In this document: piece after piece, positions 38,982 through 50,022 of the stretch
Numbering within the stretch: the stretch's first letter is position 1
Layout: every line of letters starts with the position of its first letter
DNA from: Lactobacillus iners DSM 13335
GTDB lineage: Bacteria > Bacillota > Bacilli > Lactobacillales > Lactobacillaceae
Reading direction: 5' to 3'
Assembly (NCBI RefSeq): GCF_000160875.1
Contig: NZ_GG700811.1
Location: 124,001 to 188,000 of the forward strand
Length of the DNA stretch: 64,000 nucleotides
Notes under the pieces: model-generated
Told to the model about the DNA's origin: nothing
Seen by the model: the letters and a program-made list of their open reading frames with translations, nothing else
Database searches by the model: none
Program-made: the position numbers and the translations under genes

Positions 38982-39506
38982 CTAAATTTCATCACTAGTT
39001 ATTTTATCGTCTGTAAATACATCTATTCCTGCTGCAATCAAAACTGCTTCTTTAGCTATGTCACAAGCATCCATATCAGAACTATGTCTAATCATTGCTA
39101 ATGCTGCAGCTTGTGCATAATTGCCACCTGAGCCTATAGCTACTACATCTTCATCTGGTTCCAATACTTCACCATTACCAGAAATTAATAGTAGATCCTT
39201 ATCATTAAATGCTATCATCATAGCTTGTAATTTAGCTAAGGTAGGATCTTTTCTCCAGCCTTGAGCCATCTCAACAGTAGACCTACGTAAATCTCCAGAA
39301 TAAGTCTCTAGCTTACCCTCTAGCATATCTTGTAAACTTACTGCATCAGCAACACCGCCAGCAAAACCAACTACAACTTGGTTATGATATATACGGCGTA
39401 CTTTTTTAGCAGTTGATTTCGCTATAACCTTTTCACCTAAAGTTACTTGACCATCTCCAGCAATTGCTATTTTTCCTTTATGTCTAACTGCACATATAGT
39501 TGTCAT
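38982..39506 (-). CDS. hslV: ATP-dependent protease peptidase subunit HslV (ClpQ)
   Basis: Proteasome-like threonine peptidase of 174 residues. After Met removal the N-terminus is TTICAVRH, giving the catalytic Thr1; the Lys of [12 protein letters not shown] and the Asp of AGDGQVTLG complete the site. Bacillus CodW uses Ser at this position, so this protein is of the more common Thr type. It lies three bases after xerC and ten before hslU. The xerC-hslV-hslU order equals Bacillus codV-codW-codX; codY is not present after hslU. Confidence 0.95.
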   Translation of the reverse strand: MTTICAVRHKGKIAIAGDGQVTLGEKVIAKSTAKKVRRIYHNQVVVGFAGGVADAVSLQDMLEGKLETYSGDLRRSTVEMAQGWRKDPTLAKLQAMMIAFNDKDLLLISGNGEVLEPDEDVVAIGSGGNYAQAAALAMIRHSSDMDACDIAKEAVLIAAGIDVFTDDKITSDEI

Positions 39507-39509
39507 TTT

Positions 39510-40433
39510 TTATTTCGCCTCATTTTCTTTATTATCTCTAGGAAAATACTTATGATAAATATCACATAAATGTTGTTTAGTTACATGAGTATAAATCTGT
39601 GTTGTAGAAATAGATTCATGTCCTAATAATTCTTGAACAGTTCTCAAATCTGCACCATTATTCAGCATCTGCGTAGCAAATGTATGCCTCAACATATGTG
39701 GATGAACACTAGCAGATACACCAGCATTTAAAAAGATATTTTTAATAATATATTCTAGTCCTCGACTGGTTATCCTATTGCCATTAGAATTCAAAAAAAC
39801 ATATCCATAATCTGTTTTATGTAATAAAAGTTTTTTTCGAGCTTCCACAAGGTAGTTATTTAGAGCAGTCTTTGCTTCTTCTCCAAATGCAACATATCGA
39901 TCCTTATTTCCTTTACCATGTACCAATATTAAATTCAATTCAAAATCAATTTGATCTAGTTTCAGGTTTGAAATTTCACTAACACGCATACCAGTTGCAT
40001 AAAATAACTCTAACAAAGCCATATTACGCAAACCCAATGGCGTAGTCGTCGAAATAGATTTTAAAACCTTGACCATTTCGTCACTATACAAGAATTCAGG
40101 TAATTTTTTATGCTCTCCCCTTAAACTAATTAATTCTACAGGATTAACGGGAATTATATTTCTCTTATTAAGAAATCTGTAAAACGAACGTAAAGTTGAA
40201 ATTTTTCGACTTTGGGTGCTACGCTTATCTTTTTTTTGTGCTAAATATTGTATAAAAATTTCAATATCTCTTGATGATAATTTTAGCCAATCAATAAAAC
40301 CACCATTTTCAACAAAAAAGGTTCGTGCCTCTGACAAATCGTCCATATACGCCTTACAAGTATTAATACTATAATTTCGCTCATTTTTCAAATAATTATA
40401 ATATAATTTCAAAAAATCATCTGCTTGTTTCAA
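39510..40433 (-). CDS. xerC: Tyrosine recombinase XerC
   Basis: Resolves chromosome dimers at dif with XerD. It has 307 residues. An N-terminal SAM-like DNA-binding domain (1-100) precedes the catalytic domain with Arg150 (ATGMRVSE), Lys174 (HGKGNKDR), His246 and Arg249 (HPHMLRHTFAT), His272 (LLGHESI) and Tyr281 (TTQIYTHV). All catalytic residues are present. The XerC name follows its place between trmFO and hslV; the other recombinase, at the right end of the window, is XerD. Codons for stop and the hslV ribosome-binding site overlap. Confidence 0.93.
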   Translation of the reverse strand: MKQADDFLKLYYNYLKNERNYSINTCKAYMDDLSEARTFFVENGGFIDWLKLSSRDIEIFIQYLAQKKDKRSTQSRKISTLRSFYRFLNKRNIIPVNPVELISLRGEHKKLPEFLYSDEMVKVLKSISTTTPLGLRNMALLELFYATGMRVSEISNLKLDQIDFELNLILVHGKGNKDRYVAFGEEAKTALNNYLVEARKKLLLHKTDYGYVFLNSNGNRITSRGLEYIIKNIFLNAGVSASVHPHMLRHTFATQMLNNGADLRTVQELLGHESISTTQIYTHVTKQHLCDIYHKYFPRDNKENEAK

Positions 40434-40435
40434 CT

Positions 40436-41749
40436 TTATAGCCCAACTTTATTTTTAAACTCGTTTAATTCATCTAATGCTATCTTAGATTGCATTAAAT
40501 GTCTTTCTTGTTTGTTACGAATCTTTTTTTCCAACTGTGGCATCAGCGAATAAGATGCATTCATTGGTTGGAAATTTTTAGCTGATGTAGATGTAATATA
40601 ATTTGCCATTGATCCTATTGCTGTATTTTTTGGAAAAACAATAGGTGATTCACCGATAGCACGCAACGAAGCATTAATTCCAGCTACTAATCCAGAACCT
40701 GCACTTTCAACATATCCTTCTACACCTGTCATCTGACCCGCAAAAAATAAATTCTTACACAATTTTGTTTCATAAGTAGAATTTAAAACTTCCGGACTAG
40801 AAATATATGTATTACGATGCATCTTTCCATATCGAACAAATACTGCATTGGCTAACCCAGGTATCAATGAAAATACTCTTTTCTGCTCACCAAATTTCAA
40901 ATGCGTTTGAAAACCAACAATATTATACATTGAAGCAGAAGCATTATCTTGACGTAACTGTACCACAGCATAAGGTAATTTGCCTGTTTTTGGATCTTCT
41001 AACCCTACTGGTTTCAATGGGCCAAATAACATCGTTTTTTCTCCACGCTTTGCCATTACTTCAATAGGCATGCATCCTTCAAAAACATTATTTTTTTCAA
41101 ACTCATGTAATTCAGCAGTCTCTGCAGTAATTAAATTGTTATAAAAATTAACAAACTGTTCTTTATCCATTGGACAGTTTAAATATGCAGCTTCGCCTTT
41201 ATCATAGCGAGATTTTTTATAAACAATGTTATAATCTATCGATTCTGCAGTAATAATAGGAGCAGCAGCATCAAAGAAATGCAATGACTCACTACCACAA
41301 AATTCTTTTATTTTCGCTGCTAGCGAATCAGATGTTAGCGGACCTGTAGCAATAATATTAATTCCTTCTTTAGGAATATCCTTAATTTCCTCATTATGCA
41401 CATGTACATTAGGCAATTCATTAATTATTTGCGTAATCTTTTTACTAAAACTATCTCGATCTACTGCCAAAGCACCACCGGCTGGAACAGCAGTTTCATC
41501 TGCTACTCTCATGATCAAAGAATCTAATTGTCGCATTTCTTCTTTTAATAAACCTACCGCATTAGACAACTGATTTGATCGCATAGAATTTGTACAAACT
41601 AACTCGGATAAATTGCCAGTTTCATGAGCAGGTGTCATTTTAACAGGTCTCATTTCATATAAGTCAACTTCAATTCCACGCTTAGCCAATTGCCAGGTTG
41701 CCTCACTACCAGCTAATCCGCCTCCAATAACCGTAACCTTTTCAGGCAT
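40436..41749 (-). CDS. trmFO: Methylenetetrahydrofolate-tRNA-(uracil-5-)-methyltransferase TrmFO
   Basis: Makes 5-methyluridine at position 54 of tRNA, taking the methyl carbon from methylene-THF with FAD/NAD(P)H. It has 437 residues from ATG 41749. FAD-binding [17 protein letters not shown] opens the protein, followed by [11 protein letters not shown], which carries the conserved catalytic Cys near residue 51. The C-terminal Cys region [14 protein letters not shown] is intact. Start: AAAGGA lies 7 bases before this ATG; a TTG two codons earlier is too close to it. The gene sits between topA and xerC, as in Bacillus (gid). Confidence 0.95.
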   Translation of the reverse strand: MPEKVTVIGGGLAGSEATWQLAKRGIEVDLYEMRPVKMTPAHETGNLSELVCTNSMRSNQLSNAVGLLKEEMRQLDSLIMRVADETAVPAGGALAVDRDSFSKKITQIINELPNVHVHNEEIKDIPKEGINIIATGPLTSDSLAAKIKEFCGSESLHFFDAAAPIITAESIDYNIVYKKSRYDKGEAAYLNCPMDKEQFVNFYNNLITAETAELHEFEKNNVFEGCMPIEVMAKRGEKTMLFGPLKPVGLEDPKTGKLPYAVVQLRQDNASASMYNIVGFQTHLKFGEQKRVFSLIPGLANAVFVRYGKMHRNTYISSPEVLNSTYETKLCKNLFFAGQMTGVEGYVESAGSGLVAGINASLRAIGESPIVFPKNTAIGSMANYITSTSAKNFQPMNASYSLMPQLEKKIRNKQERHLMQSKIALDELNEFKNKVGL

Positions 41750-41798
41750 AAACAAATCCTTTCTACCACTAATACCATATCAATCAAAAATCTGGCAA

Positions 41799-43886
41799 CT
41801 AGTTACTTTCTTCTTGATCTTCCCTATAATCACCATTAGGACATAAAACAAGCAAGCCTTTTTTAGTTTTCTTTTGAACGAGAAAATGACCATCATTTGG
41901 GCAAGTTCTAGCAATAGGCTGATCCCATGAAACAAAATCACAATCAGGATAATTGGAACATCCGTAAAACTTGCGATTTTTTTTGGATTTTTTCTCAATA
42001 ATATCGCCCTTACCACACTTGGGACAAACAACCCCAACTTTTTTAGTAATAGCTTGTGTATTCCTACAATCAGGGAATCTTGAACAAGCATAAAATTTAC
42101 CATACCTACCTAATTTGATAACCATAGGTGCACCGCAAACTTCACAATCAAACTTAGCATCTTCATCTTTTATTTGAATTTTTTCCATTTGATCATCAGC
42201 TTTAGCTAATTCTTCGGAAAAAGGTTGATAATATGCATCAACAATCTTCACCCAATCTTTTTTTCCAACTTCCACACTATCAAGATCATTTTCCAGTTGT
42301 GCCGTAAAATCGACATTAACAATATCTGGGAAAAATTTCTCAATTAATTTATTAACTATCTCTCCCAATTCTGTAGGAACAATAGATCTTCCTTCTAATT
42401 TTACATAATACCGTTTTTGAATAGTATCTATAGTTGGTGCATACGTAGATGGTCGGCCAACACCATTCTCCTCTAACGTATGAACCAAACTAGCTTCAGT
42501 ATACCTTGCAGGAGGTTGCGTAAAATGCTGATCTGTTGACATTTTAACTAAATCTACTAACTCTCCTTCTACTAATTCAGGCAAATCTTTGTTTTTTTCG
42601 GAATTGGAGTCATAAACTTTAGTAAAACCTGAAAATTTCAATTTAGAACCAGTAGTTCTAAATGTAACATCATTTTGAACTATATCAGCTCTTACGGTAT
42701 CATAAATTGCTGCATTCATCTGGCTAGCAATAAATCTAGACCATATCAAATTATACAAACGATACTCTTCTGGTGTAAGATAATCTTTTATAGATTCAGG
42801 TGTTCTAAAAGCAGAAGTTGGTCTAATAGCTTCATGTGCATCCTGTGCATCCCCATCATTTTTGAAATTTTTAGGATTATGTGCAGCAAAAGCATCCCCA
42901 AATTCACTTTTAATAAAATCAGCTGCTTCCTGTTTAGCAACGTTAGCAATACGTTTTGAATCAGTTCTCATATAGGTAATTAATCCTACACTACCTTTAC
43001 CCAAATTAATTCCTTCATAAAGTGATTGAGCAATTCGCATAGTTCTATGTGTTCGATAACCCAATCTTTTATTTGCTTCTTGTTGCATTGTTGAAGTAGT
43101 AAATGGTGCGGCTGCTTGCCTCTTGCGTTCTTTTTTGATCACTTGAGTAACTTCAAAAGGCTGTTTTTTGTCAATTTTAGCTAAAATTTTTTTAACATCA
43201 TCATTATTGTTCAAATCAATTTTTTTACCAGCTAATCCATAAAAATCACCATTGAACGTTGATTTTTGCTCAGCTTTTTTGAAAGTTGAAGAAATAGTCC
43301 AATACTCTTGAGGAACAAAATTAAGAATTTCCTTTTCTCTATCAATTACCAATTTTAATGCAATGGATTGAACTCGTCCTGCTGATAAGCCTTTTTTAAC
43401 TTTTGACCATAAAATAGGAGATATAGAATACCCTACAAGTCTGTCTAAAACACGTCTAGCTTGCTGGGCATCTACAATATTCATATCAATAGCCCTGGGT
43501 TCTTTAAAAGCAGCTTTAACAGCATCTTTAGTAATTTCATTAAATGCTACACGATTCATATCCTTGGGATCTAACCCTAAAATATGTGAAATATGCCAAG
43601 CAATCGCTTCACCTTCACGATCGGGGTCAGAAGCCAGATATACATTTTTAGCTTTTTTGGCTTCAGCTTTTAATTCCTTAATTGTAGAACCTTTTCCTCT
43701 GATAGAAATATATTTGGGTTCATAATCATTATCAATATCAACGCCCATTTGAGACTTAGGTAAATCACGTACATGACCCTTAGAGGCAATAACATGATAA
43801 TTACGTCCTAAATATTTTTCAATTGTCTTAGCTTTGTGCGGTGATTCAACTATCACCAAATTCTTCTTTACTTTAGCAGTAGGCAT
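41799..43886 (-). CDS. topA: DNA topoisomerase I
   Basis: Relaxes negative supercoils by nicking one strand. It has 695 residues. The TOPRIM domain shows [14 protein letters not shown] near residue 11 and [13 protein letters not shown] near 86. The catalytic Tyr305 is in LITYMRTDS. At the C-terminus are two clear four-cysteine zinc ribbons (CEVCGAP...CSRFPDC near 580 and CPKCGKG...CSNYPDC near 625) and a third, degenerate one with only two cysteines (TCPNDG...LCPNGD near 665). It has its own promoter at the end of dprA and leads trmFO-xerC-hslVU. Confidence 0.96.
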   Translation of the reverse strand: MPTAKVKKNLVIVESPHKAKTIEKYLGRNYHVIASKGHVRDLPKSQMGVDIDNDYEPKYISIRGKGSTIKELKAEAKKAKNVYLASDPDREGEAIAWHISHILGLDPKDMNRVAFNEITKDAVKAAFKEPRAIDMNIVDAQQARRVLDRLVGYSISPILWSKVKKGLSAGRVQSIALKLVIDREKEILNFVPQEYWTISSTFKKAEQKSTFNGDFYGLAGKKIDLNNNDDVKKILAKIDKKQPFEVTQVIKKERKRQAAAPFTTSTMQQEANKRLGYRTHRTMRIAQSLYEGINLGKGSVGLITYMRTDSKRIANVAKQEAADFIKSEFGDAFAAHNPKNFKNDGDAQDAHEAIRPTSAFRTPESIKDYLTPEEYRLYNLIWSRFIASQMNAAIYDTVRADIVQNDVTFRTTGSKLKFSGFTKVYDSNSEKNKDLPELVEGELVDLVKMSTDQHFTQPPARYTEASLVHTLEENGVGRPSTYAPTIDTIQKRYYVKLEGRSIVPTELGEIVNKLIEKFFPDIVNVDFTAQLENDLDSVEVGKKDWVKIVDAYYQPFSEELAKADDQMEKIQIKDEDAKFDCEVCGAPMVIKLGRYGKFYACSRFPDCRNTQAITKKVGVVCPKCGKGDIIEKKSKKNRKFYGCSNYPDCDFVSWDQPIARTCPNDGHFLVQKKTKKGLLVLCPNGDYREDQEESN

Positions 43887-43927
43887 ACTCCTAATTGACC
43901 TTCCCTTAATTATATTCTATAAACTAT

Positions 43928-43955
43928 AAATTACCAGAAAACTATTTCTTGTCAA
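43928..43955 (-). promoter_or_regulatory. Predicted promoter of topA
   Basis: A perfect TTGACA at 43950-43955, a 16-base spacer, and an extended TGG-TAATTT with the hexamer at 43928-43933 (all read on the minus strand). The -35 abuts the dprA stop codon. Confidence 0.6.
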
Positions 43956-44801
43956 CTATATAGTATCATCCAAAAAATAATCAATAACTGGTACAGCACC
44001 AGCAGCAATTAATTCGTTTGGTCCTTCAGATAAATTACTATTTATAGGTCCTGGAACAGCAAAAATATTACGATTAGCTTCTAAACCTAAATTAGCAGTT
44101 ATCAAAGAGCCGGATTTCTTTCGTGCCTCTGTTACTAAAATATTTTCACTCAAACCAGCTAATATCCTATTTCTTTCTGGAAATCTAAATGGTAAAGGCG
44201 GTGTATCTGGCAAATATTCACTTAATACTAGTCCCTTTCGAAAAATTTCTTGTTGGAGACCTTCATTTTGATGAGGGTAAAAATAATTAAGTCCATTACC
44301 TATTACAGCAATAGTATCTCCGTGATTAGCTAAAGTTAATCGATGAGCTAATTCATCAACTCCTTTGGCCAATCCACTAGCAATTACCCAACCATCTTGT
44401 ATTATATTTGGTATTAATCTCTGCAATACCTGATCACTATACTTAGTAGGTGTCCGAGAGCCTACTATAACAGTAATTCTCCTCTGCAATAAATCTAAAT
44501 TACCTCTAGCAAATAAAACTAAAGGTGGATTATATATTTCTTTTAAGCATTCAGGATATATATCATCAAATATAGTTATAACATCACATTGACTACAAAT
44601 TTTATCTATTAATTTAGAATAATTTTCATTATCAAACGCAGATAAAACAAGACCTCTTAATTCAAAATCAATATTTAATTCATTAATTAGTTGATATGTT
44701 ATTTCCTTTTCTGAACTAAGTTGAAAAAGAATCTTATACATATTTTTATAGCCAATCTTTTTTTGCAACTTTAGTCGTAAACACAATTCTTTAATATTCA
44801 T
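43956..44801 (-). CDS. dprA: DNA processing protein DprA
   Basis: Binds incoming single-stranded DNA and loads RecA during natural transformation. It has 281 residues. A short N-terminal SAM-like region is followed by the Rossmann fold with VGSRTPTKYSD near 112, ASGLAKGVDELAH near 140, PFRFPERNRILAGLS near 202 and KKSGSLITANL near 226. The C-terminal winged helix found in some DprA proteins is absent, as in most Bacilli of this length. It lies between rnhB and topA, as in Bacillus (smf). Other competence genes are not in the window. Confidence 0.93.
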   Translation of the reverse strand: MNIKELCLRLKLQKKIGYKNMYKILFQLSSEKEITYQLINELNIDFELRGLVLSAFDNENYSKLIDKICSQCDVITIFDDIYPECLKEIYNPPLVLFARGNLDLLQRRITVIVGSRTPTKYSDQVLQRLIPNIIQDGWVIASGLAKGVDELAHRLTLANHGDTIAVIGNGLNYFYPHQNEGLQQEIFRKGLVLSEYLPDTPPLPFRFPERNRILAGLSENILVTEARKKSGSLITANLGLEANRNIFAVPGPINSNLSEGPNELIAAGAVPVIDYFLDDTI

Positions 44802-44849
44802 AAAAACCCCTTAAAATATTTACGCTAAAAAGTGGAGTTTTCATTTATA

Positions 44850-45602
44850 TTATCTATAAGAACTAACTGGTTCAAAACTGAAACGATGGATAGGTGTAGG
44901 ACCATATTGTTTTAATGCAGACAAATGTTTGGCAGTACCATAACCAGCATTATGAGCAAAATCGTATTCCGGATAAAGCTCACCATACGCATCCATCAAA
45001 CGATCACGAAAAACTTTAGCTACAATACTTGCTGCTGCAATAGAATTTGACTTACTGTCTCCTCTAATCAATTTTAGTTGTGGTAAATCTATAGGGACAT
45101 CCATAGCATCTACCAATAAAGCATCAGGTTTTACCTTCAATCCTTTAACTGCACGTGCCATAGCTACCCTATCCGCTTCGTATATATTGATTTTATCAAT
45201 TAAATCGTTATTAGCTAGACCAACGCTCACACACACTGCCTTGTCTAAAATCATTGGAAATAATTCATTACGTTTTTTAGGTGTTAATTTTTTAGAATCA
45301 TTAACATCTATCAAATCGAAATTTTTATCCAAAATAACAGCAGCTGTCACAACTGGACCAGCTAAAGGTCCTCTACCAACTTCGTCTACACCAGCAACTA
45401 ATTTTTTTTGACACCAAAATTCTTTTTCATAAGAAAATCTTGTTTCAAATTCTAAAAATGCCTTTTCTTTTTTAGCCTTTTGCATTTTGTAACTTTTAAC
45501 TAAACGTTGGACGCCTTTTCTGGAATCATTCTCTAATTTTATTAAAAGATCAGTAGACACATCACCAGAAGACAACAATGTTTTTATTTCATCAATTGTC
45601 AT
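44850..45602 (-). CDS. rnhB: Ribonuclease HII
   Basis: Removes RNA, including single ribonucleotides, from DNA. It has 250 residues. An N-terminal helical extension (1-65) precedes the catalytic domain, where Asp73-Glu74 in [16 protein letters not shown] and the Asp of LLVDAMD near 167 bind metal; HRFSFEPV closes the protein. The start overlaps the rbgA stop by four bases (ATGA), so the pair is coupled, matching Bacillus rbgA-rnhB. Confidence 0.95.
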   Translation of the reverse strand: MTIDEIKTLLSSGDVSTDLLIKLENDSRKGVQRLVKSYKMQKAKKEKAFLEFETRFSYEKEFWCQKKLVAGVDEVGRGPLAGPVVTAAVILDKNFDLIDVNDSKKLTPKKRNELFPMILDKAVCVSVGLANNDLIDKINIYEADRVAMARAVKGLKVKPDALLVDAMDVPIDLPQLKLIRGDSKSNSIAAASIVAKVFRDRLMDAYGELYPEYDFAHNAGYGTAKHLSALKQYGPTPIHRFSFEPVSSYR

Positions 45603-46438
45603 GGTAAATCAAAAGTTATCCTCCCTATTTTGCCTTTACGTAGACGTTGCAAAAAGAAAATTGAAAAACGTTCATAATCATCACGCATCCCAAATAGCTG
45701 TGTCATAGCTAGCAACAAATCAATATCATTTATTTTTTCTATTTTTTCGGCACTAGTTTTACAAAAATCAACTAATAAATTTAAATATTGTTCTCTTAAG
45801 TATTTTAAAACAAAAATTGATACATCATCAGCATGAAATACACTATCTTTAATAGCACCACAAGCAGCTAATTTTAACCCTATATTTCTATCATCAAATT
45901 TTGGCCATAAAATACCAGGAGTATCTAATATTTGAATATTTGTATCTGTCTTTAACCAATTTTGCCCCCTAGTAACACCAGGTTTATCACCTACAATAGT
46001 TGCATTTCTACCAACCAATCGATTAATAATAGTTGATTTACCGCAGTTTGGAATTCCAGCTATAGCAACTTTAATCACAGGTTCTTTAGCTCCCTTGGCT
46101 ATAATTTTATCTACCTTATCTTTTGTAGCAATTTTAATCAATTTAATCAAACCAGACATATTATTACTATGCTGTGCATCCATAGGTAAAACAAGTATTC
46201 CTTGTTTCTGAAAAAACTTCACCCATGCTTTGGTCTTAATTGCATCAGCTAAATCTGCTTTATTCAAAATTATTATGTGAGCCTTATTAGCAATCAATTT
46301 GCTAATCATGGGATTTTTGGAAGACATCGGCAATCTTGCATCTAAGACTTCAATTATGACGTCAATTAAATCTAATTTATCTTCTAATTGATTTTTTGCC
46401 TTATTCATATGACCTGGATACCACTGAATATTAGCCAT
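45599..46438 (-). CDS. rbgA: Ribosome biogenesis GTPase RbgA (YlqF)
   Basis: Circularly permuted GTPase for late 50S subunit assembly. It has 279 residues from ATG 46438. The motif order is permuted: G4 (LNKADLAD) near residue 59, then G1 ([13 protein letters not shown]) near 127, then G3 (LDTPGILWP) near 171. The N-terminal [11 protein letters not shown] is the family hallmark. AAGGAG is seven bases before this ATG, and an ATG two codons earlier is too close to it. First gene of rbgA-rnhB-dprA. Confidence 0.95.
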   Translation of the reverse strand: MANIQWYPGHMNKAKNQLEDKLDLIDVIIEVLDARLPMSSKNPMISKLIANKAHIIILNKADLADAIKTKAWVKFFQKQGILVLPMDAQHSNNMSGLIKLIKIATKDKVDKIIAKGAKEPVIKVAIAGIPNCGKSTIINRLVGRNATIVGDKPGVTRGQNWLKTDTNIQILDTPGILWPKFDDRNIGLKLAACGAIKDSVFHADDVSIFVLKYLREQYLNLLVDFCKTSAEKIEKINDIDLLLAMTQLFGMRDDYERFSIFFLQRLRKGKIGRITFDLP

Positions 46439-46512
46439 TATCATTCTCCTTTCATAATAAGTATAAAACTAATTTATTACACAAGATTTTATTTTATTTA
46501 AATTAAATCAAA

Positions 46513-46567
46513 AAATAAATGACTACCATAAAAAATAGTCGAACATTGGATATTATATCATTTATTT
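46513..46567 (-). terminator. Terminator after ctpA, with nested hairpin
   Basis: In the 218-base gap between rbgA and ctpA. AAATAAATGA pairs with TCATTTATTT; inside, GACTA pairs with TAGTC. On the minus strand the structure ends in a T run. The remainder of the gap is AT-rich and would hold the rbgA promoter, but no clear -35/-10 pair stands out and no small gene is visible. Confidence 0.65.
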
Positions 46568-46656
46568 TTTACTTTGTCTTTTATTAAGCATTATAGCTAA
46601 CGCAACTTAATTATATTATAAAAGAATCTCAAGTAAGCCCTTTACTTTAATGGAAA

Positions 46657-48039
46657 TTAAAAATCAATTGATAACGCTTTGGATACAGTCACATCATCAT
46701 TATAAAATTTATTATATGCTGCTACATAAAGAGCATATCTAATATCTTTATTCACTATTCCAGTAACTTTAAGATTATTGTCTTTTTGAAACATTTTAAC
46801 TGAATTCAAGGTAGCATTGTCATACACACCAGTTAAATTATTAGATAAGTAACCTAATGCCATTAAATATTTTTGCAAAATTGCAATATCCAACCCCATC
46901 ATATTGTATTTTAGCAAGGTATTAGTTTGAAATTTAGGTAGATTTTCAATATCAGAAACAGGTGTCTCATAAGTAGGCTTAATACCACGCTTATTAATCC
47001 ATTTTCCTCTAGGTGTCAGCCATTTGGCGATAGTAAACTTATACTCAACATTATCATCGACTCCAACTTGTTGTACTGTACCCTTACCAAAACTATGTTG
47101 ACCAACAGTAACAGCACATTGATTATCCACTAAAGCTGCAGTAAAAATCTCACTAGCACTGGCTGTATGCTGGTTAATTATAATTATCGGTTTTAATTTT
47201 GTTCTAAAGTTATTCGATAATTTTTTATTTGAACGAATAATTTGGTGCTCATTTCTACCTTCATATTTCATTATAATTTTTCCATATGGTACAAAATATG
47301 CCGCACAAGTCATAGCCTGCTCCATAATACCACCTGGATTATTACGCAAATCAATAATTAGTTTTTTTGAATGTAATACTTTTGCATTCTTAAGTGCTTC
47401 CCTTAGATCTTTAGCTGTATTAACATCAAATTGTGATATAGCAATGATTGTAGCTGAACCTTTTTGTCTAACTGATACTGTAGATTGCTTGATATTGGCT
47501 CTAACTACAGTTACATCAATTTTTTTATTATTACGTATCAAAGTTAGAGTAACTTTAGTTCCTATTTTGCCTCTAATCATTTTGGATAATTCCATGAAAT
47601 TTCTAGCATCTACACTTTTACCATTGACGCCAATAAGTTCATCATTGACCTTAATATGAGCCTTAAAAGCAGGTGTATCACGTAACACTGAGCAAATAAC
47701 TATTTTATTATGAAAAACTTGCATCTCTACTCCAATGCCACCAAAGCTATTACCAGTCAAAACACCATTAATTTGCTTTAAATGATTGCCTTCTAATTTT
47801 TGTGAATATGGATCACTTAAACTATTAAGCATTCCGTCAATTGCACCAGATATCAATCTTTTATCGGAGATATCACAATAGTATGTTTTCTTTAATTTTT
47901 GATAAAAATTATTTATTTTACCCAAAGGCGATTTTTGCTGATAAATAGTCATTGCACTGTATGTAGATATACATCCCAGAAAAATTCCTATTAATCCTAC
48001 AATAAACAAATACTTATATTCAGATAGCTTTTTTTTCAT
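46657..48039 (-). CDS. S41-family C-terminal processing peptidase (CtpA-like)
   Basis: Membrane-anchored serine protease of 460 residues acting outside the cell. A membrane segment at about 10-32 is followed by a helical region, a PDZ domain (near 95-180, GGIGVEMQV), the S41 protease and a C-terminal peptidoglycan-binding domain (near 385-440, LQKYLMALGYL). The catalytic Ser296 lies in HTASASEIF and Lys319 in SFGKGTVQQ. The substrate is unknown. It is the last gene of degV-yozE-ctpA on the minus strand, five bases after yozE. Confidence 0.92.
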   Translation of the reverse strand: MKKKLSEYKYLFIVGLIGIFLGCISTYSAMTIYQQKSPLGKINNFYQKLKKTYYCDISDKRLISGAIDGMLNSLSDPYSQKLEGNHLKQINGVLTGNSFGGIGVEMQVFHNKIVICSVLRDTPAFKAHIKVNDELIGVNGKSVDARNFMELSKMIRGKIGTKVTLTLIRNNKKIDVTVVRANIKQSTVSVRQKGSATIIAISQFDVNTAKDLREALKNAKVLHSKKLIIDLRNNPGGIMEQAMTCAAYFVPYGKIIMKYEGRNEHQIIRSNKKLSNNFRTKLKPIIIINQHTASASEIFTAALVDNQCAVTVGQHSFGKGTVQQVGVDDNVEYKFTIAKWLTPRGKWINKRGIKPTYETPVSDIENLPKFQTNTLLKYNMMGLDIAILQKYLMALGYLSNNLTGVYDNATLNSVKMFQKDNNLKVTGIVNKDIRYALYVAAYNKFYNDDVTVSKALSIDF

Positions 48040-48043
48040 AAAA

Positions 48044-48271
48044 TTACATCATCTTTTCCTGATACATTTGATAAGCCCGATCAAAAATAGTCATACTAAC
48101 CAGATAGGTTGCATTAAATTCCAAATATTCCGATAATTTTTCATAATCCTGCTCTTGTCTAGGAAAACTACTGTCAAATTCCGCATTATTGGCAAATTGC
48201 ACTACTTCATCAGTAGAATTATGATCTCGCAAGGTCATTAAAAACCTATAAAAACTTTCCCGATATGGCAT
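48044..48271 (-). CDS. YozE family protein (UPF0346)
   Basis: Small protein of 75 residues from ATG 48271, of the YozE SAM-like fold. [13 protein letters not shown] at the start and [20 protein letters not shown] in the middle are family hallmarks. An ATG two codons earlier abuts the AGTAGGT site, so the second ATG is preferred. It lies 8 bases after the degV gene and 4 before ctpA, an operon position common in lactobacilli. The function of the family is unknown. Confidence 0.9.
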   Translation of the reverse strand: MPYRESFYRFLMTLRDHNSTDEVVQFANNAEFDSSFPRQEQDYEKLSEYLEFNATYLVSMTIFDRAYQMYQEKMM

Positions 48272-48279
48272 ACACATAC

Positions 48280-49131
48280 CTACTCAGTATAATAAATAAT
48301 TGCAATAGCACCACTACCAGCATGCGAACTTATTATCGGACTAGTAATATTACTTAAAACATTAATATCTGAATTAATTAAATGTATCCTCTCAGCAATT
48401 TCTGCTGCAATATCAGGAGTATCAACGTAAGATATACCCACTTCAGAAATTTGATTTTTATTTGCCTCGATATCTGCTAATACCCTTTCTTCAAAATCTT
48501 TAAAGAATTTTTTTCCACGACCTTTTTTATATACAGATAATTTTCCATCTGTCATCTGCAAAACTAATTTAATATTTAACAATGTTGCAATCTTACCGGA
48601 AATAGAGCCCAATCTTCCACCCTTGATTAAATTATCTAAATTAGACACCATCATTTCCAAATGCTGATTTTTCTTAATAGTTTCAATATGCAATTTTATT
48701 TCTTGTAAATTCTTACCTGCTATAAGATCTTTAGCAGCAGCTAACACTTGTAGCCCTAATGCACGGTCAGTCAAGCCTGAATCAATAATAGTAATATTAT
48801 CACCAAGATTCAGCAAATCAGCTGCTTGTTTAGCAGCGGAAATAGTGCCACTTAAACTTTGAGTTAAAAAAATACCAAGTATATGACTACCATCAGATGC
48901 TAAGTCCTTAAAGACATCTTCAAATAATCCAATAGAAGGTTGACTTGTTTTAGGTAGTTCATCCGCAGATAACATTTTCTTTACAAAGTCTTCTCTACTG
49001 ATGTCAACACCATCAGTGTACGTCTTATCAGAAAAAGTTATTGATAGTGGAACTATATGGATATCATATTTATTAATTTCATCTATTGTCAATTGAGCAG
49101 AGGAATCTGTAACTATTTTTATTTTTTTCAT
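48280..49131 (-). CDS. DegV family fatty-acid-binding protein (second copy)
   Basis: 283 residues. [11 protein letters not shown] opens the protein, [10 protein letters not shown] near 55 and [20 protein letters not shown] near 162 match the family. It is clearly diverged from the copy at 28.7-29.6 kb, so the two probably prefer different fatty acids, as FakB paralogues do; that is inference. AAGGA precedes the ATG. First gene of degV-yozE-ctpA. Confidence 0.9.
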   Translation of the reverse strand: MKKIKIVTDSSAQLTIDEINKYDIHIVPLSITFSDKTYTDGVDISREDFVKKMLSADELPKTSQPSIGLFEDVFKDLASDGSHILGIFLTQSLSGTISAAKQAADLLNLGDNITIIDSGLTDRALGLQVLAAAKDLIAGKNLQEIKLHIETIKKNQHLEMMVSNLDNLIKGGRLGSISGKIATLLNIKLVLQMTDGKLSVYKKGRGKKFFKDFEERVLADIEANKNQISEVGISYVDTPDIAAEIAERIHLINSDINVLSNITSPIISSHAGSGAIAIIYYTE

Positions 49132-49145
49132 CTAAGGTCCTTCAT

Positions 49146-49173
49146 TTCGTAACATAAAATGTATTTATGTCAA
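49146..49173 (-). promoter_or_regulatory. Possible promoter of degV-yozE-ctpA
   Basis: On the minus strand a perfect TTGACA at 49168-49173, a 16-base spacer and an extended TGT-TACGAA. The -10 core is weak. On the plus strand the same gap has TGT-TAAAAT (TAAAAT at 49184-49189) for the divergent HlyIII gene. Confidence 0.4.
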
Positions 49174-49257
49174 TATATTATGTTAAAATTTATCTATCGA
49201 TATAACTATTAGTATATCAAAAAAAAAGATTTTAAGTGAGAAAGGTGGAATAATTTT

Positions 49258-49923
49258 ATGACCTTCAAAAAACTATGGGAGGAACCTAAAAACGTATCAA
49301 CAAAATACTTTATTTTAAATAATGTTTTTAGTGCAATAACTCACTGTATAGGTTTTGGATTAGCAATTGCAGGATTAGTCATTTTAATAATACGATCAGC
49401 AAGTACAGGTAATGCGATAAGAGTTGTCTCATTTACTATTTTTGGTACTAGTTTAGTCATCTTATATTTATTTTCTACTTTATATCACAGTCTAGTATTT
49501 ACTAAAGCAAAAAGAATTTTTCAAATATTTGATCACTCTTCAATTTTCATTTTAATTGCTGGTTCTTATACACCATATGCATTAGTAATGATCGGTGGCT
49601 TTAAAGGCTGGCTTTTATTTGGAATTATCTATACGCTAGCAGTAATCGGAATTTTATTTTGTATATTTAACAAGGGTAAGCGACCATTAGGCGAGATAAT
49701 TTTATATATCGCTATGGGATGGACAGCATTGACATTTGGTAATACGATTTTCCCTCTACTTGGAAAAAGTGGATTTTTACTTCTATTGTCAGGCGGTCTT
49801 GCTTATACTATAGGTGCTTTATTGTACACAATGAAAAGAATTCCATATATTCATGTCATATGGCACTTATTCGTCATATTAGGTTCGGCATTAATATATT
49901 TTTCAATCCTATTATATGTTTGA
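49258..49923 (+). CDS. Hemolysin III family (TrhA/HlyIII) membrane protein
   Basis: 221 residues with seven hydrophobic segments. The metal-binding pattern of the HlyIII/PAQR superfamily is present: FSTLYHSL near residue 75, FDHSSIFILIAGSYTPY near 92 and HVIWHLFVILG at about 200. Members are integral membrane proteins linked to membrane homeostasis; haemolysis is not established for most. AAAGGTGG at 49241-49248 precedes the ATG. Transcribed alone, divergent from degV. Confidence 0.9.
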   Translation: MTFKKLWEEPKNVSTKYFILNNVFSAITHCIGFGLAIAGLVILIIRSASTGNAIRVVSFTIFGTSLVILYLFSTLYHSLVFTKAKRIFQIFDHSSIFILIAGSYTPYALVMIGGFKGWLLFGIIYTLAVIGILFCIFNKGKRPLGEIILYIAMGWTALTFGNTIFPLLGKSGFLLLLSGGLAYTIGALLYTMKRIPYIHVIWHLFVILGSALIYFSILLYV

Positions 49924-49938
49924 TTTAAGCTATAAATG

Positions 49939-50022
49939 AAAAAAACTTGATCAGCTATGAGTGACTCTCCTTATAATCATAAGGTTGAGATAACATCACT
50001 ACATGCTTTTCAAGCTTTTTTT
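49939..50022. repeat. Long compound hairpin between two convergent genes
   Basis: An imperfect inverted repeat that pairs almost end to end: A-run plus CTTGA (49939-49950) with TCAAG plus T-run (50010-50022); AGC-ATG-AGTGA (49953-49964) with TCACT-CAT-GCT (49996-50007), each arm with one bulge; CTC (49965-49967) with GAG (49987-49989); and CCTTAT (49969-49974) with ATAAGG (49979-49984). It reaches the stop codon of cca. It can act as a bidirectional terminator, but is far longer than the others in the window. Confidence 0.75.
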
